Origin: Saccoglossus kowalevskii
Taxonomy: Eukaryota; Hemichordata; Enteropneusta; Harrimaniidae
Direction: 5' to 3'
NCBI RefSeq assembly: GCF_000003605.2
Contig: NW_003135356.1
Coordinates: 52,043 to 99,382, forward strand
Length of the DNA: 47,340 nucleotides
Positions 1 to 10,800 of the stretch are shown in pieces. The notes beneath the pieces were generated by a model. It searched no databases and was not told the origin of the DNA. It was given only the letters and a program-made list of their open reading frames with translations. Numbering within the stretch: the stretch's first letter is position 1; each line of letters begins with the position of its first letter. Made by a program: the position numbers and the translations under genes.

Positions 1-43
1 TCCCAACAGTTGAAGCGTGCTTATATACGTACAACGTAAATAG

Positions 44-151
44 CCACCAAGATCTCGTTGGGAACAACACAGTCACGAGACTTGAATTTGCTGCAGAGGA
101 ACAATGGACGCGATTGCCTTTTGGTTTTCTCTCACAACGAGATATTGGCGG
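44..151. mobile_element. Short inverted-repeat element (MITE-like)
   Basis: The left arm CCACCAAGATCTCGTTG (44-60) and the right arm CAACGAGATATTGGCGG (135-151) are inverted copies matching at 15 of 17 positions, about 75 bp apart. The same arm sequence recurs at 3470-3486 and 35981-35997, which suggests a dispersed family terminus rather than a chance hairpin. No coding sequence lies between the arms, and no clear target duplication is visible because the ends are not sharply defined. MITE-like is an inference from size and structure. Confidence 0.4.
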
Positions 152-634
152 CCATTTGTTTCTAAGGTATATTAATTTCTAATAGACATGAAATTATATT
201 CTCATTATACTCGTTATATTATTAATTTAATATTCATGAATAAATAACATAGGACACTGTTTCCTGGGATTACCTATACCAGGCATGCCGCGTGACTGTA
301 AAGCCGTAAAGGGTGAAGAGCAAGTTTACTGTGACGAGATTAAACATTTAATCCGTGAATAGTTTTGTATGGGATTTTTATACGATGGTGTGAAAGAAGA
401 TTACAGAGGGGAATTCCGCAGCACATGGCCTGAGCTTTGATTCTTCTGAACCTAGATTAGCCTCTAATTCAACTGTGTATATGTTGAGAGTAGCACAGTT
501 ATATACTGGGAATGTTAGACAGTGTGTTCCGGTCAATTTTATAAACTGAAGTGTATTGTGTCTGTAATTTCGTTATTTATATAATGCGTTATCGTTACCT
601 TCATTAGCCAAATATAGCACAACAAGACATATAA
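152..634. other. Non-coding stretch, nothing recognised
   Basis: AT-rich sequence dense with stops in all frames. I see no repeat, RNA gene or promoter here. The 5' end of the truncated LINE falls at or near its right edge. Confidence 0.4.
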
Positions 635-1232
635 GGCGTTGTTGTCAATGTATTAGCATTGATTGAAATGCAAAATCACACCCAGGATGATCATTGGCTG
701 TCAAGACTAACAAAAATTGAAAAGGAATACATTATTAACCAAGATGTCACAACGCTGAACTTTCAAAAAATCTCTGCAAGTCACTGTCTTGATATCTGGA
801 AAAAGGACATGCAAAGGGCTGATTCAAAACTCAGAACATATCAGCTTTTTCAAAAATGATATAAAACAAGAAGTCTACATAGATCAGCTTAATGATAGAC
901 AGGCAATCAGAATTCTAAGCAAATTCAGACTGAGCAGCCCCAAATTACATATAGAAACAGGTAGACATACACGACCAAAAACAAATATTGAGGACAGAAA
1001 ATGCATAAAGTGCCAAGTCATAGAGGATGAAGTGCACTTTATCACAGAATGTGTACTTTATGAATCTGAAAGACGGGAATTATATTACTTGTTTGATAAC
1101 ATCAATGGTATCAAAAACAAGGAACAATTTATATATATTATGAATGCCCATACTAGACAACAATTACTGGGGTTAATTAAATATATCAAAACAGCGTATA
1201 CAATAAGAGAGCAAATAATATTAACACAGTAG
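635..1232 (+). pseudogene. LINE ORF2 C-terminal fragment with CCHC motif, frameshifted
   Basis: Two overlapping frames together read as one protein tail. The first runs from 635 to the stop ending at 859, the second is open to the stop ending at 1232, and they join around the T5/A5 runs at 846-855, where a one-base indel explains the switch. The second frame holds an RxxLSKFRLSS-like segment and then C-K-C-(7)-H-(4)-C, in KCIKCQVIEDEVHF, at about nucleotides 1000-1052. That C-x2-C-x7-H-x4-C pattern is the nucleic-acid-binding knuckle found C-terminal to the reverse transcriptase of many LINEs. With no RT domain and a frameshift, the copy is dead. A host gene is unlikely given the simple-repeat tail. 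Confidence 0.75.
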
Positions 1233-1354
1233 TTTACTTTTTCTTGTTTGTTTGTAACACTTTTTGTTTTGTTTTTAGTTTTATTACATTCTACATGTGT
1301 AGAAACCAAAAAAAGAATTGTCAAATGTTCTTTAACGTTGTAATAAAGCAATAA

Positions 1355-1446
1355 TCTATTCTATTCTATTCTATTCTATTCTATTCTATTCTATTCTATT
1401 CTATTCTATTCTATTCTATTCTATTCTATTCTATTCTATTCTATTT
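1355..1446 (+). repeat. (TTCTA)n pentanucleotide microsatellite, LINE tail
   Basis: About 18 nearly perfect TTCTA units follow directly after the LINE 3' UTR. The position makes this the element's own 3' tail, probably lengthened by slippage. Confidence 0.95.
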
Positions 1447-2243
1447 AGACGATATGCAGCGATTGTATGGCGTTCGTACATGCATCCAAATTAGGTGAAT
1501 CTTTCTCTCTGTGAGTACATTGTTACAATAGGAATACATTTTTTTTAAAACAATACGATAATTGATGGTGCTTCAGTGGACTCAACCAACAATGGCTTTC
1601 CGTGCTGTCGTGCGCGTTACACATTTACATTAAACAATTCAGTCAACTGGACTCAGTGAATTGTAACAAATTAGCTATTTTGAGGGCTTTAATGTCAGTA
1701 TACAGACTCCTGTATGAAGTGAAAGGTTAACCACGCCGAGCTGTGAATCATTCATATACGTCTTCCCACGGAAACCAGGAGAAAATACCCGTTATTTCGT
1801 CTCCTTAACGTCATGTACGTAGTCTAGATTGATGAAAAGTATCATTAACGCCAACGCTTGTCACTACGAATGGGGGTTAAACCAAGTCCACCACGCTCAT
1901 TTAACGCGTAAATAGATACACATGGCTTTCTGACTATCAATATGTCCTGCACCTGTCCTGTATGTGGTTATTAATTTAACAATTAGGCTATGTGGACGTC
2001 ACGAAAAAGGGATTAGTTATTTCCTTAAAACACGTTCTAATTGGAAAGTGGTAGCAATAACACATCAGTACTAAGCCAGTCAATGTAGTCATTTGTGCCC
2101 TGTAGAGGATCGAGCTGACCAATTCTTCATGTACATGATACGATTAGAAAGTTTGTTTTTTACCCATGTTTACTGATGTATTATTGATATCTTCAAGTTA
2201 GCAATTAGAGGACCGGCAAGGGGTATTTTCCTAAACTGTAATT
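1447..2243. other. Non-coding stretch with one small hairpin
   Basis: No gene or repeat family recognised. ACAATTCA (1634-1641) and TGAATTGT (1657-1664) form an 8-bp stem with a 15-nt loop, which could be chance. Confidence 0.4.
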
Positions 2244-2376
2244 AGTTGTTTTTATTTTCGTAATAATGTAATTTAAATAAAAAAAAACAAAAACGTAAAT
2301 TCGTAGACATAGTTGTTTTTATTTTCGTAATAATGTAATTTAAATAAAAAAAACAAAAACGTAAATTCGTAGACAT
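2244..2376 (+). repeat. Tandem duplication, 67-bp unit, two copies
   Basis: The unit starting AGTTGTTTTTATTTTCG occurs at 2244-2310 and again at 2311-2376. The copies are identical apart from one A in the poly-A run. Such high identity points to a recent duplication or slippage. The open frame crossing it on the minus strand is a by-product of the repeat. Confidence 0.95.
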
Positions 2377-5300
2377 AGGCAAGGTGTAAAATGTAATCAG
2401 CTATTTTATTCGTTCGTAATTTGTACAAAGATCTTATTTTTTGTAAGTTATTTAAATGTTGTAATCCGTACGTGATTTCTAATTTCATTTCTTAAACAAA
2501 AAATATCAAATATATTATGAAAATGTATAATGTAACCAGCAACTTCCTTTATCTATAAAGTTTAAAACCCTATTTTTTACTGTAAATAGAACTTACCAGA
2601 GCTACCAAAAAATAAATAAAATATGCCTACAGTAAAATGACATCTTCATTGTTCTTGAAATATGTGATTTTAAATAAAAAAAAAATACTTTAAACCTGAG
2701 TCTCCGTGTAATGGCGTCGCGAATATTTTTTCATCACTAACATTAGAAATGAACATAATTACTGTAGTTATTCGACAATATTCTAGCACACTGGATCACA
2801 ATCGATTGATTGGTCAAAAAAGGGTTGGTACCCTCTCATATTTCATAAGTGTTTATAACTTCTAAGCAATATCAATGCATAATAAACTATGCACACAAGT
2901 AAGGATATCCCATGGTGCATTTCAGTTCATTCCACTTAATTAACTAGCTGATAATGTCATGGTAAAGAACATGTAATGACTTAGTATGCGATTTGTAAAT
3001 ATGATTACATGTTACGCCCACTCCCCACTAGGTTGCTTTTTTAAAATTGTCGTCGCCAAAAATCTCAAGATCTAGCGACAATTCCATATTTGCAGTCATC
3101 TAAGTGGCAGCATTATAAATGACCGGTCATTTCAAAATGAGTTTATTGTTAGTTCGGCCAAATACAAGACATGCAGAAATGAGACAATCTGCTCACGAAA
3201 GTCTGAACGAGAGGAGTACAGTGCATATAATCTTGGATTAGACGCATGGTTGTTAAGATAACATAGTATGTTAGTTTAGCAGAGATTCTGTCATCAATAA
3301 TACGTCAATCTTCGTCACGTAAGCGATTTGTTTCAATGGTATGTTGTTACCCGTGGCAACGTAACATATATGCTTCAATGGAAACACTGTGCTATCATAC
3401 TCAACAAACATCTTAGTCATCATCTCATCTCAACAGTTCAATTCAACAATAATACACGAACGAAAGGGACCGCCAAGATCTCGTTAGTAACGCGAGAGAG
3501 CGACGTGAGCTGTTTTTGCCACTAAATGATACTCCATCCTCTTCTGTCATCGTGTCCATCACTATGGCGACATAGATCCGGGGAACAGTAGACGCCATGA
3601 CGGAAGAGAATGGAGACAAAACATCTCATTTTAAACAAATCTCGCAAGATTTTGGATTTTAACAAAATAACACACTGTATTTTGTGATAAGATAAGAAAC
3701 CTATTCTCCACAACAAATATGCAACAACATACACACTACATTCACTTGATCTTTGAATTATTGGTACGTACAATCAATATAACGCTTGTGCATGTGATAA
3801 ATCATGTACTATGGAACACAGTAAGGAAACATTCAAAGTTTGCTACTTTTTCTCTGACATTTTTTGTACATGCATTGAACAAATTTCGATCTCGATTTTT
3901 TTTTCAAACTAACCTATTGTTGCACAAAGTGCCATGCGCAAAAAGCATATACAGCAATTGCAGTGATATTTTTCGAGGGCAGTGATCACAGTCGTTATCG
4001 AGTGCAGTAAAACACATTTTTTTGCGATAATCCAATCTCAGCAGACGTCGTACTGTGTCGTATCATGCAGACATGGATTCTGTCAAATTACTTTAATGCA
4101 TTAATGCATGCAATAGAAGTATACACGTGAAACACGTCAACATGAAACCCATACTACGACCCAACACGCAATCAGATTAAACCTTGTCAAATTATTGTCC
4201 CACATAATATGCGCCAAGGGCAGCGATGAAAGGACAAACACAGATCAAGTGCGTTTACCGCGAGTTTCCTCAGCGATGCAGTCCGGGAAATAACTAAAAT
4301 GTTCGATCATTGCTCGCGAGTTCACGAAGGTTTAACAAAACCGATACGACCCGGAAAACGTTAAAGCGCGATGGCCGTCGCACCGCTCATGTGTGACATT
4401 TGTGTTGATAAACATTGATTTTCCCAAAATCCAATGCATTCTTCTAATGCGTTTTGACCTGGGCGCGTCTGGTACTAATTACAAATGACTCCTTCATACA
4501 TTCCAACCACCACCATATGAGCTTGGTAACGTCTAGATGCGTACTTGCTCGTCTGCGCAATAGTCAATTATCCCGCGCATGCGTGGAGCGATGACCACCG
4601 CCCTTAATTGTCACTTCGACATTAGAAATTTCATGAGAGACAGAATTTGTATATTTCAAATCCATTTCAGTCCGATTTCCATTTGACTAGTTGAATATTC
4701 GCAGATGTCAAATCTAGTAAAAAAGATAGTAACTAGATAGTTCAGCGATAACGACTGCGCAGATGTGAGAAGGGTGTACATAACTGAACTCATGAACGTT
4801 TCCAACATTTAATAGAATTGGTGCATGAGCTATTTGGTTTGACAACGTAATTGGCGTGTATGATCGCTCTTGTATTGTATCGCGATGTCGCGCTCGTCCA
4901 CTATCTTGTGTACGTGCCAAGCTGCTGCGGCTTTACACGATGTCGCACTGAATGGCGTGAATCACGGTTACAAGAAAAAACGGTTAGGAAACTGTCTCGG
5001 TTCTTTTGCTAGGATGCGTTTCTCGATAAACATTTCTTCTAGTAACCGTGTGTAAATGTACATTACGAATAATAGTTATTTCAGTGAAAATCTGCGAGTG
5101 ACGGCTTGTATTTTTTTAATTAAATGAGCCTAAATAAAGCAGTGTCTAGACATAACACACACTGTCAGAGACAATGTAGTAGCAAGTGATTGCTATCAAT
5201 ATGGATGACATTGATTTCTTTGAAATGGAAAACAAATCGTACTGATTGTCGCCCGATGTTGATAAAACGCGCCACCCATTTGACGACAGATCCTTATTGG

Positions 5301-6246
5301 TTCGGCATTATACCAGTTGCCCCTCTGATAAGCTATATCACTAAACAAAACAAAACGATTCACACTGGTCTTGTTGAACTGACGAGCTTCAATCAATTTC
5401 CTCTGTACGAACAAGGCAACGTGTAAGGAGTACTTGGACACAAATACCAAATAACACTGAAACCGGGGAAGTAGACTATTGGAATACTGGTATTAAATAC
5501 ACGTTAGCATATATAGCAAGAATAGACGTGATTTCTCCTTACTTCAAACAATAGCCATGTATCACATCGTATTTGTCGTCGTAGGAAGCGTGTGGGTCAC
5601 AATATGGTTACATCGCGCGTAAGCACGTACAAACTGACTGCGCTATTGTCGGTCTTGTCGTGTCTATTTATTATATATTGTGTGTTATATTGAAAATGTT
5701 GTTCGCACTACGTGCGACAAAGACGGCAATTGTAGTTGAGAATTCGTTGAAAACGTTTCTGAGTAAGACTGATCACACGCCGCGATCACACGTCGTGATT
5801 CCTCCACTAGATAGTATCATATAAACAGGACTAACCGGCGTACGTGCAAATTATATATATTTAGATCGTATTTCCTGTGCGCCTTCAGTTGCTTCAGGGC
5901 GTACGGGTGAAGAATGGACGTATTGTATTGTTGATTCGAATGATTGCTGGTAATAAATGCACTCTATATTTTAGTTAAAGTCACGCACACGTGACATAAT
6001 ATATTGGCTAACGCGAGAATGAAGACAGAGATTTGTTTGTGTAAGCACAGAATATGATGTCTTGAAAATTGCTATGTCTAAGTATATCATAACTTCTCAA
6101 TGTTATTTCCACTAATATGAACAGTACGTTGTTTAAAAATGAAAGAACAATGTTTAAATGGCACAGTCGACGTGCCGCGCCCGCGTTAACAGGTATTGTT
6201 TACGTCACGTCATACCCACATCAAATACGACACCTTGCGCTGTGAG
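2377..6246. other. Long non-coding stretch, minor structures only
   Basis: No frame here looks like a protein; all are under 90 codons and lack recognisable motifs. Small items seen: a 10-bp inverted repeat, TTTTACTGTA (2575-2584) and TACAGTAAAA (2629-2638), resembling a tiny MITE remnant with the same end as the TACTGTA family; a copy of the CCGCCAAGATCTCGTTA motif at 3470-3486; a CpG-rich patch with GCGCATGCG near 4575; and a doubled GATCACACG at 5771-5798. Confidence 0.35.
3470..3486 (+). repeat. Solo copy of the CCGCCAAGATCTCGTTA motif
   Basis: The 17 bases are the exact reverse complement of 35981-35997 and nearly match both arms of the element at 44-151. Beyond the core, both copies continue into a GCGAGAGAGC-like segment, so homology extends to roughly 35 bp. 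It is probably the end of a decayed mobile element. Confidence 0.45.
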
Positions 6247-6474
6247 ATATCGTCATATATCGTAACATATCGTGGGACATTGTGTTAAATCGTGATGAAT
6301 CGAGATGAATCGTGGTGGTACGTCGCGAAACATCGCGTTACGTCGTTGTGTATTGCCATATATATAATATATCGCGCAACAACGTGATGTAACGTGGTAC
6401 ATCGTGATGCGTTATGATGCACCGTAGTTCATCGTCATACACCGTGATAAATCGCGGTACATCGCAATACATGG
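6247..6474 (+). repeat. Degenerate array, period near 10 bp, ATCG core
   Basis: ATCG or a one-base variant recurs roughly every 10-11 bases (for example AAATCGTGATGAATCGAGAT), about 16-20 times. The units are too diverged for recent expansion. There is no open frame of note. Confidence 0.75.
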
Positions 6475-7085
6475 CTACAAGTATTGCGCCGTGTCATGTT
6501 TGATAGTGCTCCCATGGCGACGTACACGGCATGTTTTCACGAGATTTAAACACGCGCTGTTCAACAAACACCGCCATTTAACAACATGGATATGTACGTA
6601 GTCATAGAAATGACCATGATTCCGTAACATGACCATGTTTTCTAAGATATATTTACAATATTGGAATACAAGTTCTAGTTGGCTTCCTTCCATTTGACAC
6701 AATTTTGACGTTTCTGTATCACTCGCCCAGTGAGAAATAAAACCTTCATGAACATTCTGTGGATTGGTCAGCAATAAATTTTGACTAGTTTGGGTACCCG
6801 GTATTTGGTCGGAATGTGATTCATGACATCATCAATAGCATGAATATTCACATGTAGATTGAAGAGTTTGTTGCGAAAACAAGGTTGTTTATTTCTGTGA
6901 GCAAATTGCATAGTAATCCTGGGTAATTATTTGGGAATTCCCAGTATTTTGTTTTGGAAACTGGAATAACATCTTGTATGTCATAGCATATAATCGGGAG
7001 CATACATATTGCTGATGTACACCGTATGCGATATATGTTCAATCCTTGAATGTGAAAACGCAACATATTGTAAATTGTTAGCATA
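6475..7085. other. Non-coding stretch, nothing recognised
   Basis: Two minus-strand frames of about 90-100 codons cover parts of this stretch. Their translations have no recognisable motif, and I regard both as chance. Confidence 0.35.
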
Positions 7086-7280
7086 CTGTAAAACAATATA
7101 TTTTCAGTTGTATTTAATTTCACTACTTTTATGCTTTGAAAAATCTCACTAAGTTTTATGTTCTAGGACATTACAATTAAATCAATAAGTGTTATTGTTA
7201 TTTTACGTGTTCATGTAGATTCAATTTACCGAATTTTTACAGCGTAATTAAAAATCGGCGAATAATGAATGCTTTTCCAG
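7086..7280. mobile_element. MITE, TACTGTA family, copy 1 (195 bp)
   Basis: The element starts CTGTAAAAC and ends TTTTCCAG, with TA on both sides (7084-7085 and 7281-7282), consistent with a TA target duplication. Inside it shares TTAATTTCACTACTTTT and the end segment GAATGAATGC/AACGAATGCATT with the copy at 33566-33749. No coding capacity. A Tc1/mariner-like origin is inferred from the TA flanks alone. Confidence 0.65.
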
Positions 7281-7529
7281 TATGCGTGTTATATGTAGTC
7301 TATACCAGCACGTACGTGCAGAAGTCGATTGAAGATCTCCTACACGTTTTCTCAAGAGGCGCGTGCTTATAACATGTCAAATACTTCGTCTTTTGGGGGT
7401 AGTACATTTAGTATTGTCGTGCTATGGTAATTGTGACGTCATGGTGTAGTGACGTCGAGATACGATTTGCGAAGGTACATCTAGTACATCTGAGCCTGTG
7501 AGTATATAACGCGTGTATCCTGGGGTTGG

Positions 7530-7850
7530 AGCTACGTCACAAGACGTTCTACTGTACCACGTATTTCTACGGGTTCTGAGCGCGCTGCTGAGAAACGCGG
7601 AACGCCGAGCGAAGAGCCGCTGAAAATTCGAGAAAACATCATGAACTCAACTTTGAAGTAATCCTGAACAATCAAATTAATATGCGTGATACACGCAGGG
7701 GTAATCTTGTTAAACTGTTCAGGGGAGTCTCAACAACCATCCCAAAGTACCATTTTCTGAGAGTTTTCGGTCTTTGTTTTCACAGTGATGGTTGCCATGC
7801 GGTGAAAATGCCCGGATGTCCGCCCCCGATAATAAAATACGTCATTCTAT
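7530..7850 (+). repeat. Dispersed repeat, copy A (pair with 37440-37878)
   Basis: Extended collinear similarity to 37440-37878 in the same orientation. Shared words include ACGTCACA, GTATTTCTA, TCGAGAAAACA, TCAACTTTGAA and CTGAGAGTTTTCGGT. Copy A lacks the MITE that interrupts copy B, and it carries an extra segment of about 25 bp near 7775-7800. The family is not recognised and has no clear terminal repeats or protein. The ORF at 7682-7888 lies over it and is not conserved in copy B. Confidence 0.75.
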
Positions 7851-10800
7851 TGTGGCACTCTAACACGATTTGTAACCAACTTGAATAACATGTTTGAAAG
7901 TAGAATGACCAAACTATAACAACAATATAATAGTATTTCAACAACCGAACGCTCGTGTGAAGGTACCACGTGAAGTTCACCCAATTGCACTTCTCGAGGC
8001 AAAGACAGAGTGTGGACAAATAATCACAGAACGTGTGCATTTCCTTTTGAGAATTGAATCAATTTCATCTGAGATTACAGTTACTGGTAACAGCACGGTA
8101 CAGTTTGCTGAGAATACAACATTAACATTCCTTCCACGTTATGATATTGCAACAACGCCATAGCGAGGTAAACCATGTCCCCATTGGTGTTATTTAATAC
8201 ACGTTGTACTGACTAACATTACGGCTCATAATATCAGTATCGCTCAGTATCCCCATAGGTCGAGGCAATCAAGACAGTCCAGCATTCGTACATGTATCCG
8301 CAGTTAGAATCACGTCCCACTTTAACCCCATTAACGTGAGATCTCTCTTCGTCAAAAAGGCATTATACATTTGGTTTTCATATTCGAATATTTCTATCTG
8401 TTATATTAGGCGTACTACGCAATACTTTAAGTATTATTTTATAGACTTCGAACACAAGATGGATTAACATTAAGATGCATGATTTGAGGATTATCAAATG
8501 GCGGTGACAGTGTCCAGTCACGCTCGATCGTTATAGTCTTTGTCCGTCTTCACGGCTTATGTTGTTAAGTTTCTGTCTGTTTATCTTTCTTCATTCATTT
8601 TTCAAATGTTTTAGCCTGCTTATGTGTTATCTTCCCAGCATGCTTTGTTTTAAATATTTATTTTCGTATTGTCACTATCTCCGTACAGTGTCCAATATTG
8701 TAACCGTGTGTGGTGTAACTCGACGCGACACCATGCAACACTGTTCATGAGGATGCCGGTGGTAAGTAGAGTCGGACACCAAAAACACAGAATTCGGGGG
8801 GAGAAGGCGATACTTGAGATTTGATATTACACGTCATGGCCGTTATTTCCACTATAATCCCCTCGACGAGCACTCACTAATACACGGATAACATATTGTG
8901 TTTTGCGAGAAAATTGATATTTGCGTATCGTATTTACACCAGATTCATTTTACTAATATATTCCCAATATCCGCCATTCCGAGTAAAGCAGTAAAAATCA
9001 AAAGAAACTTGACATATCATTTTACGGATGTGACTACGATCACTGGCAAAATCCACATCTTACAGGCAAACTAGGTCGCGATTTTTTTCTGACCTCAATA
9101 AGAAGTAAAAAAGTCGACGAAAATAGACACACCAAAATAGAACACGTCCCCCCAACACCAATGACCAGTTGGAGACATATTGTAGATATGTGAGCTATGT
9201 ATTAATCGATATTAAAAACAACGCTTTTTACAAGTACACGTTGCATGACCCAGAAGAAACACTATGCGTCGCGATGATTAATTTCTTGAAAGATTTTTTT
9301 TGATCAGATTGAAGATCATAATAACATATTGTTTAGTGCTTAGTAGCATACCCGTATGTTCATTTCATTTGGCTACTGGCAACATAAAAATGCTGAACAA
9401 TGCCGGAAAAAACAAAAATATCACCATGGCAAAATGTTCCAGTGTGTATTTCACATTATATTCAATAAAACGTTCTATAATTCGAACTGCATTAAATCAA
9501 CCAGAGTGCGAAGGGCAGAATTAATATACTGCTGGAAATCATCATCATCTATTACTATCGACCGAGCTGTGAACAATCAGGATATTTCAGCATGTGTATC
9601 TAATGTTTCTCTGCATTTTGATCTTGAACTTGTGAATTCCCTTTGCAAATATGTATTATGCGTGACCCCAAAGGTCATATAACAGCAATAACAGTATACA
9701 ATGTTAACTACTTTTGAATTTCAATGACAATTGAACGGAGTATATAAGAAACTCACATTGATGGCGTATCTAAGTGCGCCCTAAGAAAGTACTGTGTGAA
9801 CTTTAGGTGACTTATTTGCATAATGTTCATTATGCATTCGGATATCAAATAATTATCACGTGTTTGTTACGTTACACGTTATAGACGCGATCGATCAATG
9901 AGAATGGAACAGTAGACACTTGATTATATCAGTCTCACTGAGATATCTCGGCGACCAGGTATGTTTGCGTAGTTTGGTCGCGCAGAAAAAGTATTCATCG
10001 TAAGTGTAACAGTAAAAATCTATAAGATCAACATTTACATAAATTACATGACTAAATTGTACAAATATTCTCACGTGACGTAATTAATTCGTACATGTAT
10101 TGCCCAGTGCAAACTCGGGCAATTGGCTGAACATATCGTATTATTATAGCCATACGGGTGTCGTATCGAAAAGAATAATTAGTCGTTTTTTTAAGTTATG
10201 CGTTACTTTTATATCAAAGCAAGGCTACATGAATCTAACGTTATTTCTTGGAGCCCTCGATAATAATATATGCGTAGTCTAAGTCCACTGAATCCACATA
10301 CTAATAAGTTCATATCATCCCACGCGTAAATAAGTACATGATTTAGGAATGTCGCAAAGACTGTTGAATCATTCAGCCATTTTATGTATTTTATATGAGC
10401 GTGTAACGGGTTATTGCAATCGGACCATCGCCTTATATAGTAAAATAAGCGAATATTACAGATTGACAAGTGTGTGGTTAGTTTTAACTATAGGGACTGT
10501 TATCCCCTGTAGGCGCTTGTACGACAAACGTTTATTTGCTAAGAATATTCGTGACGTTTTAGTAACCGTTAGTTCCGATCGCGCCTGCCCGGGCTAATTT
10601 GACGCTGCACGCATGTGTGGTTGATTACGTCAGCTATGTGTAGGCTCGTTCGCGACTACTAATTAGTACTAACACGCTATACATTGGCAGGATATTGTCA
10701 CACTTCAAATGCACCATTATACAGTAGTAAACAGGTTAATGGAGTAGACATGACTATGTGATCATCGATGTGCCTAGCTACGAATATCGCGGGCGTTTCA

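Larger units (their letters stand above)
635..1446 (+). mobile_element. 5'-truncated non-LTR retrotransposon (LINE) 3' end
   Basis: This is the 3' end of a LINE. It holds the C-terminal part of ORF2 in two frames (635-1232), a short AT-rich 3' UTR with AATAAA near 1341, and a tail of TTCTA pentanucleotides (about 1355-1446). LINEs often end in such simple repeats, from which reverse transcription starts. No reverse transcriptase or endonuclease domain precedes it: the frame closes at the TAA at 632-634 and stops are frequent before that, so the copy is strongly 5'-truncated, the usual result of incomplete reverse transcription. The target duplication is not identifiable by eye. The clade (CR1/L2, Jockey/I, RTE or other) cannot be fixed without the RT domain. 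Confidence 0.8.

Noticed and set aside
2273-2488. 71-codon minus-strand frame with a repeated YVYEFTFLFF segment
   Set aside because: The repeated peptide is only the translation of the 67-bp tandem duplication.
4570-4615. CGCATGCGTGG...GACCACCGCCCTTAA as a fifth AAGCGG-family MITE end
   Set aside because: The resemblance is loose, no interior homology follows and no second end is found.
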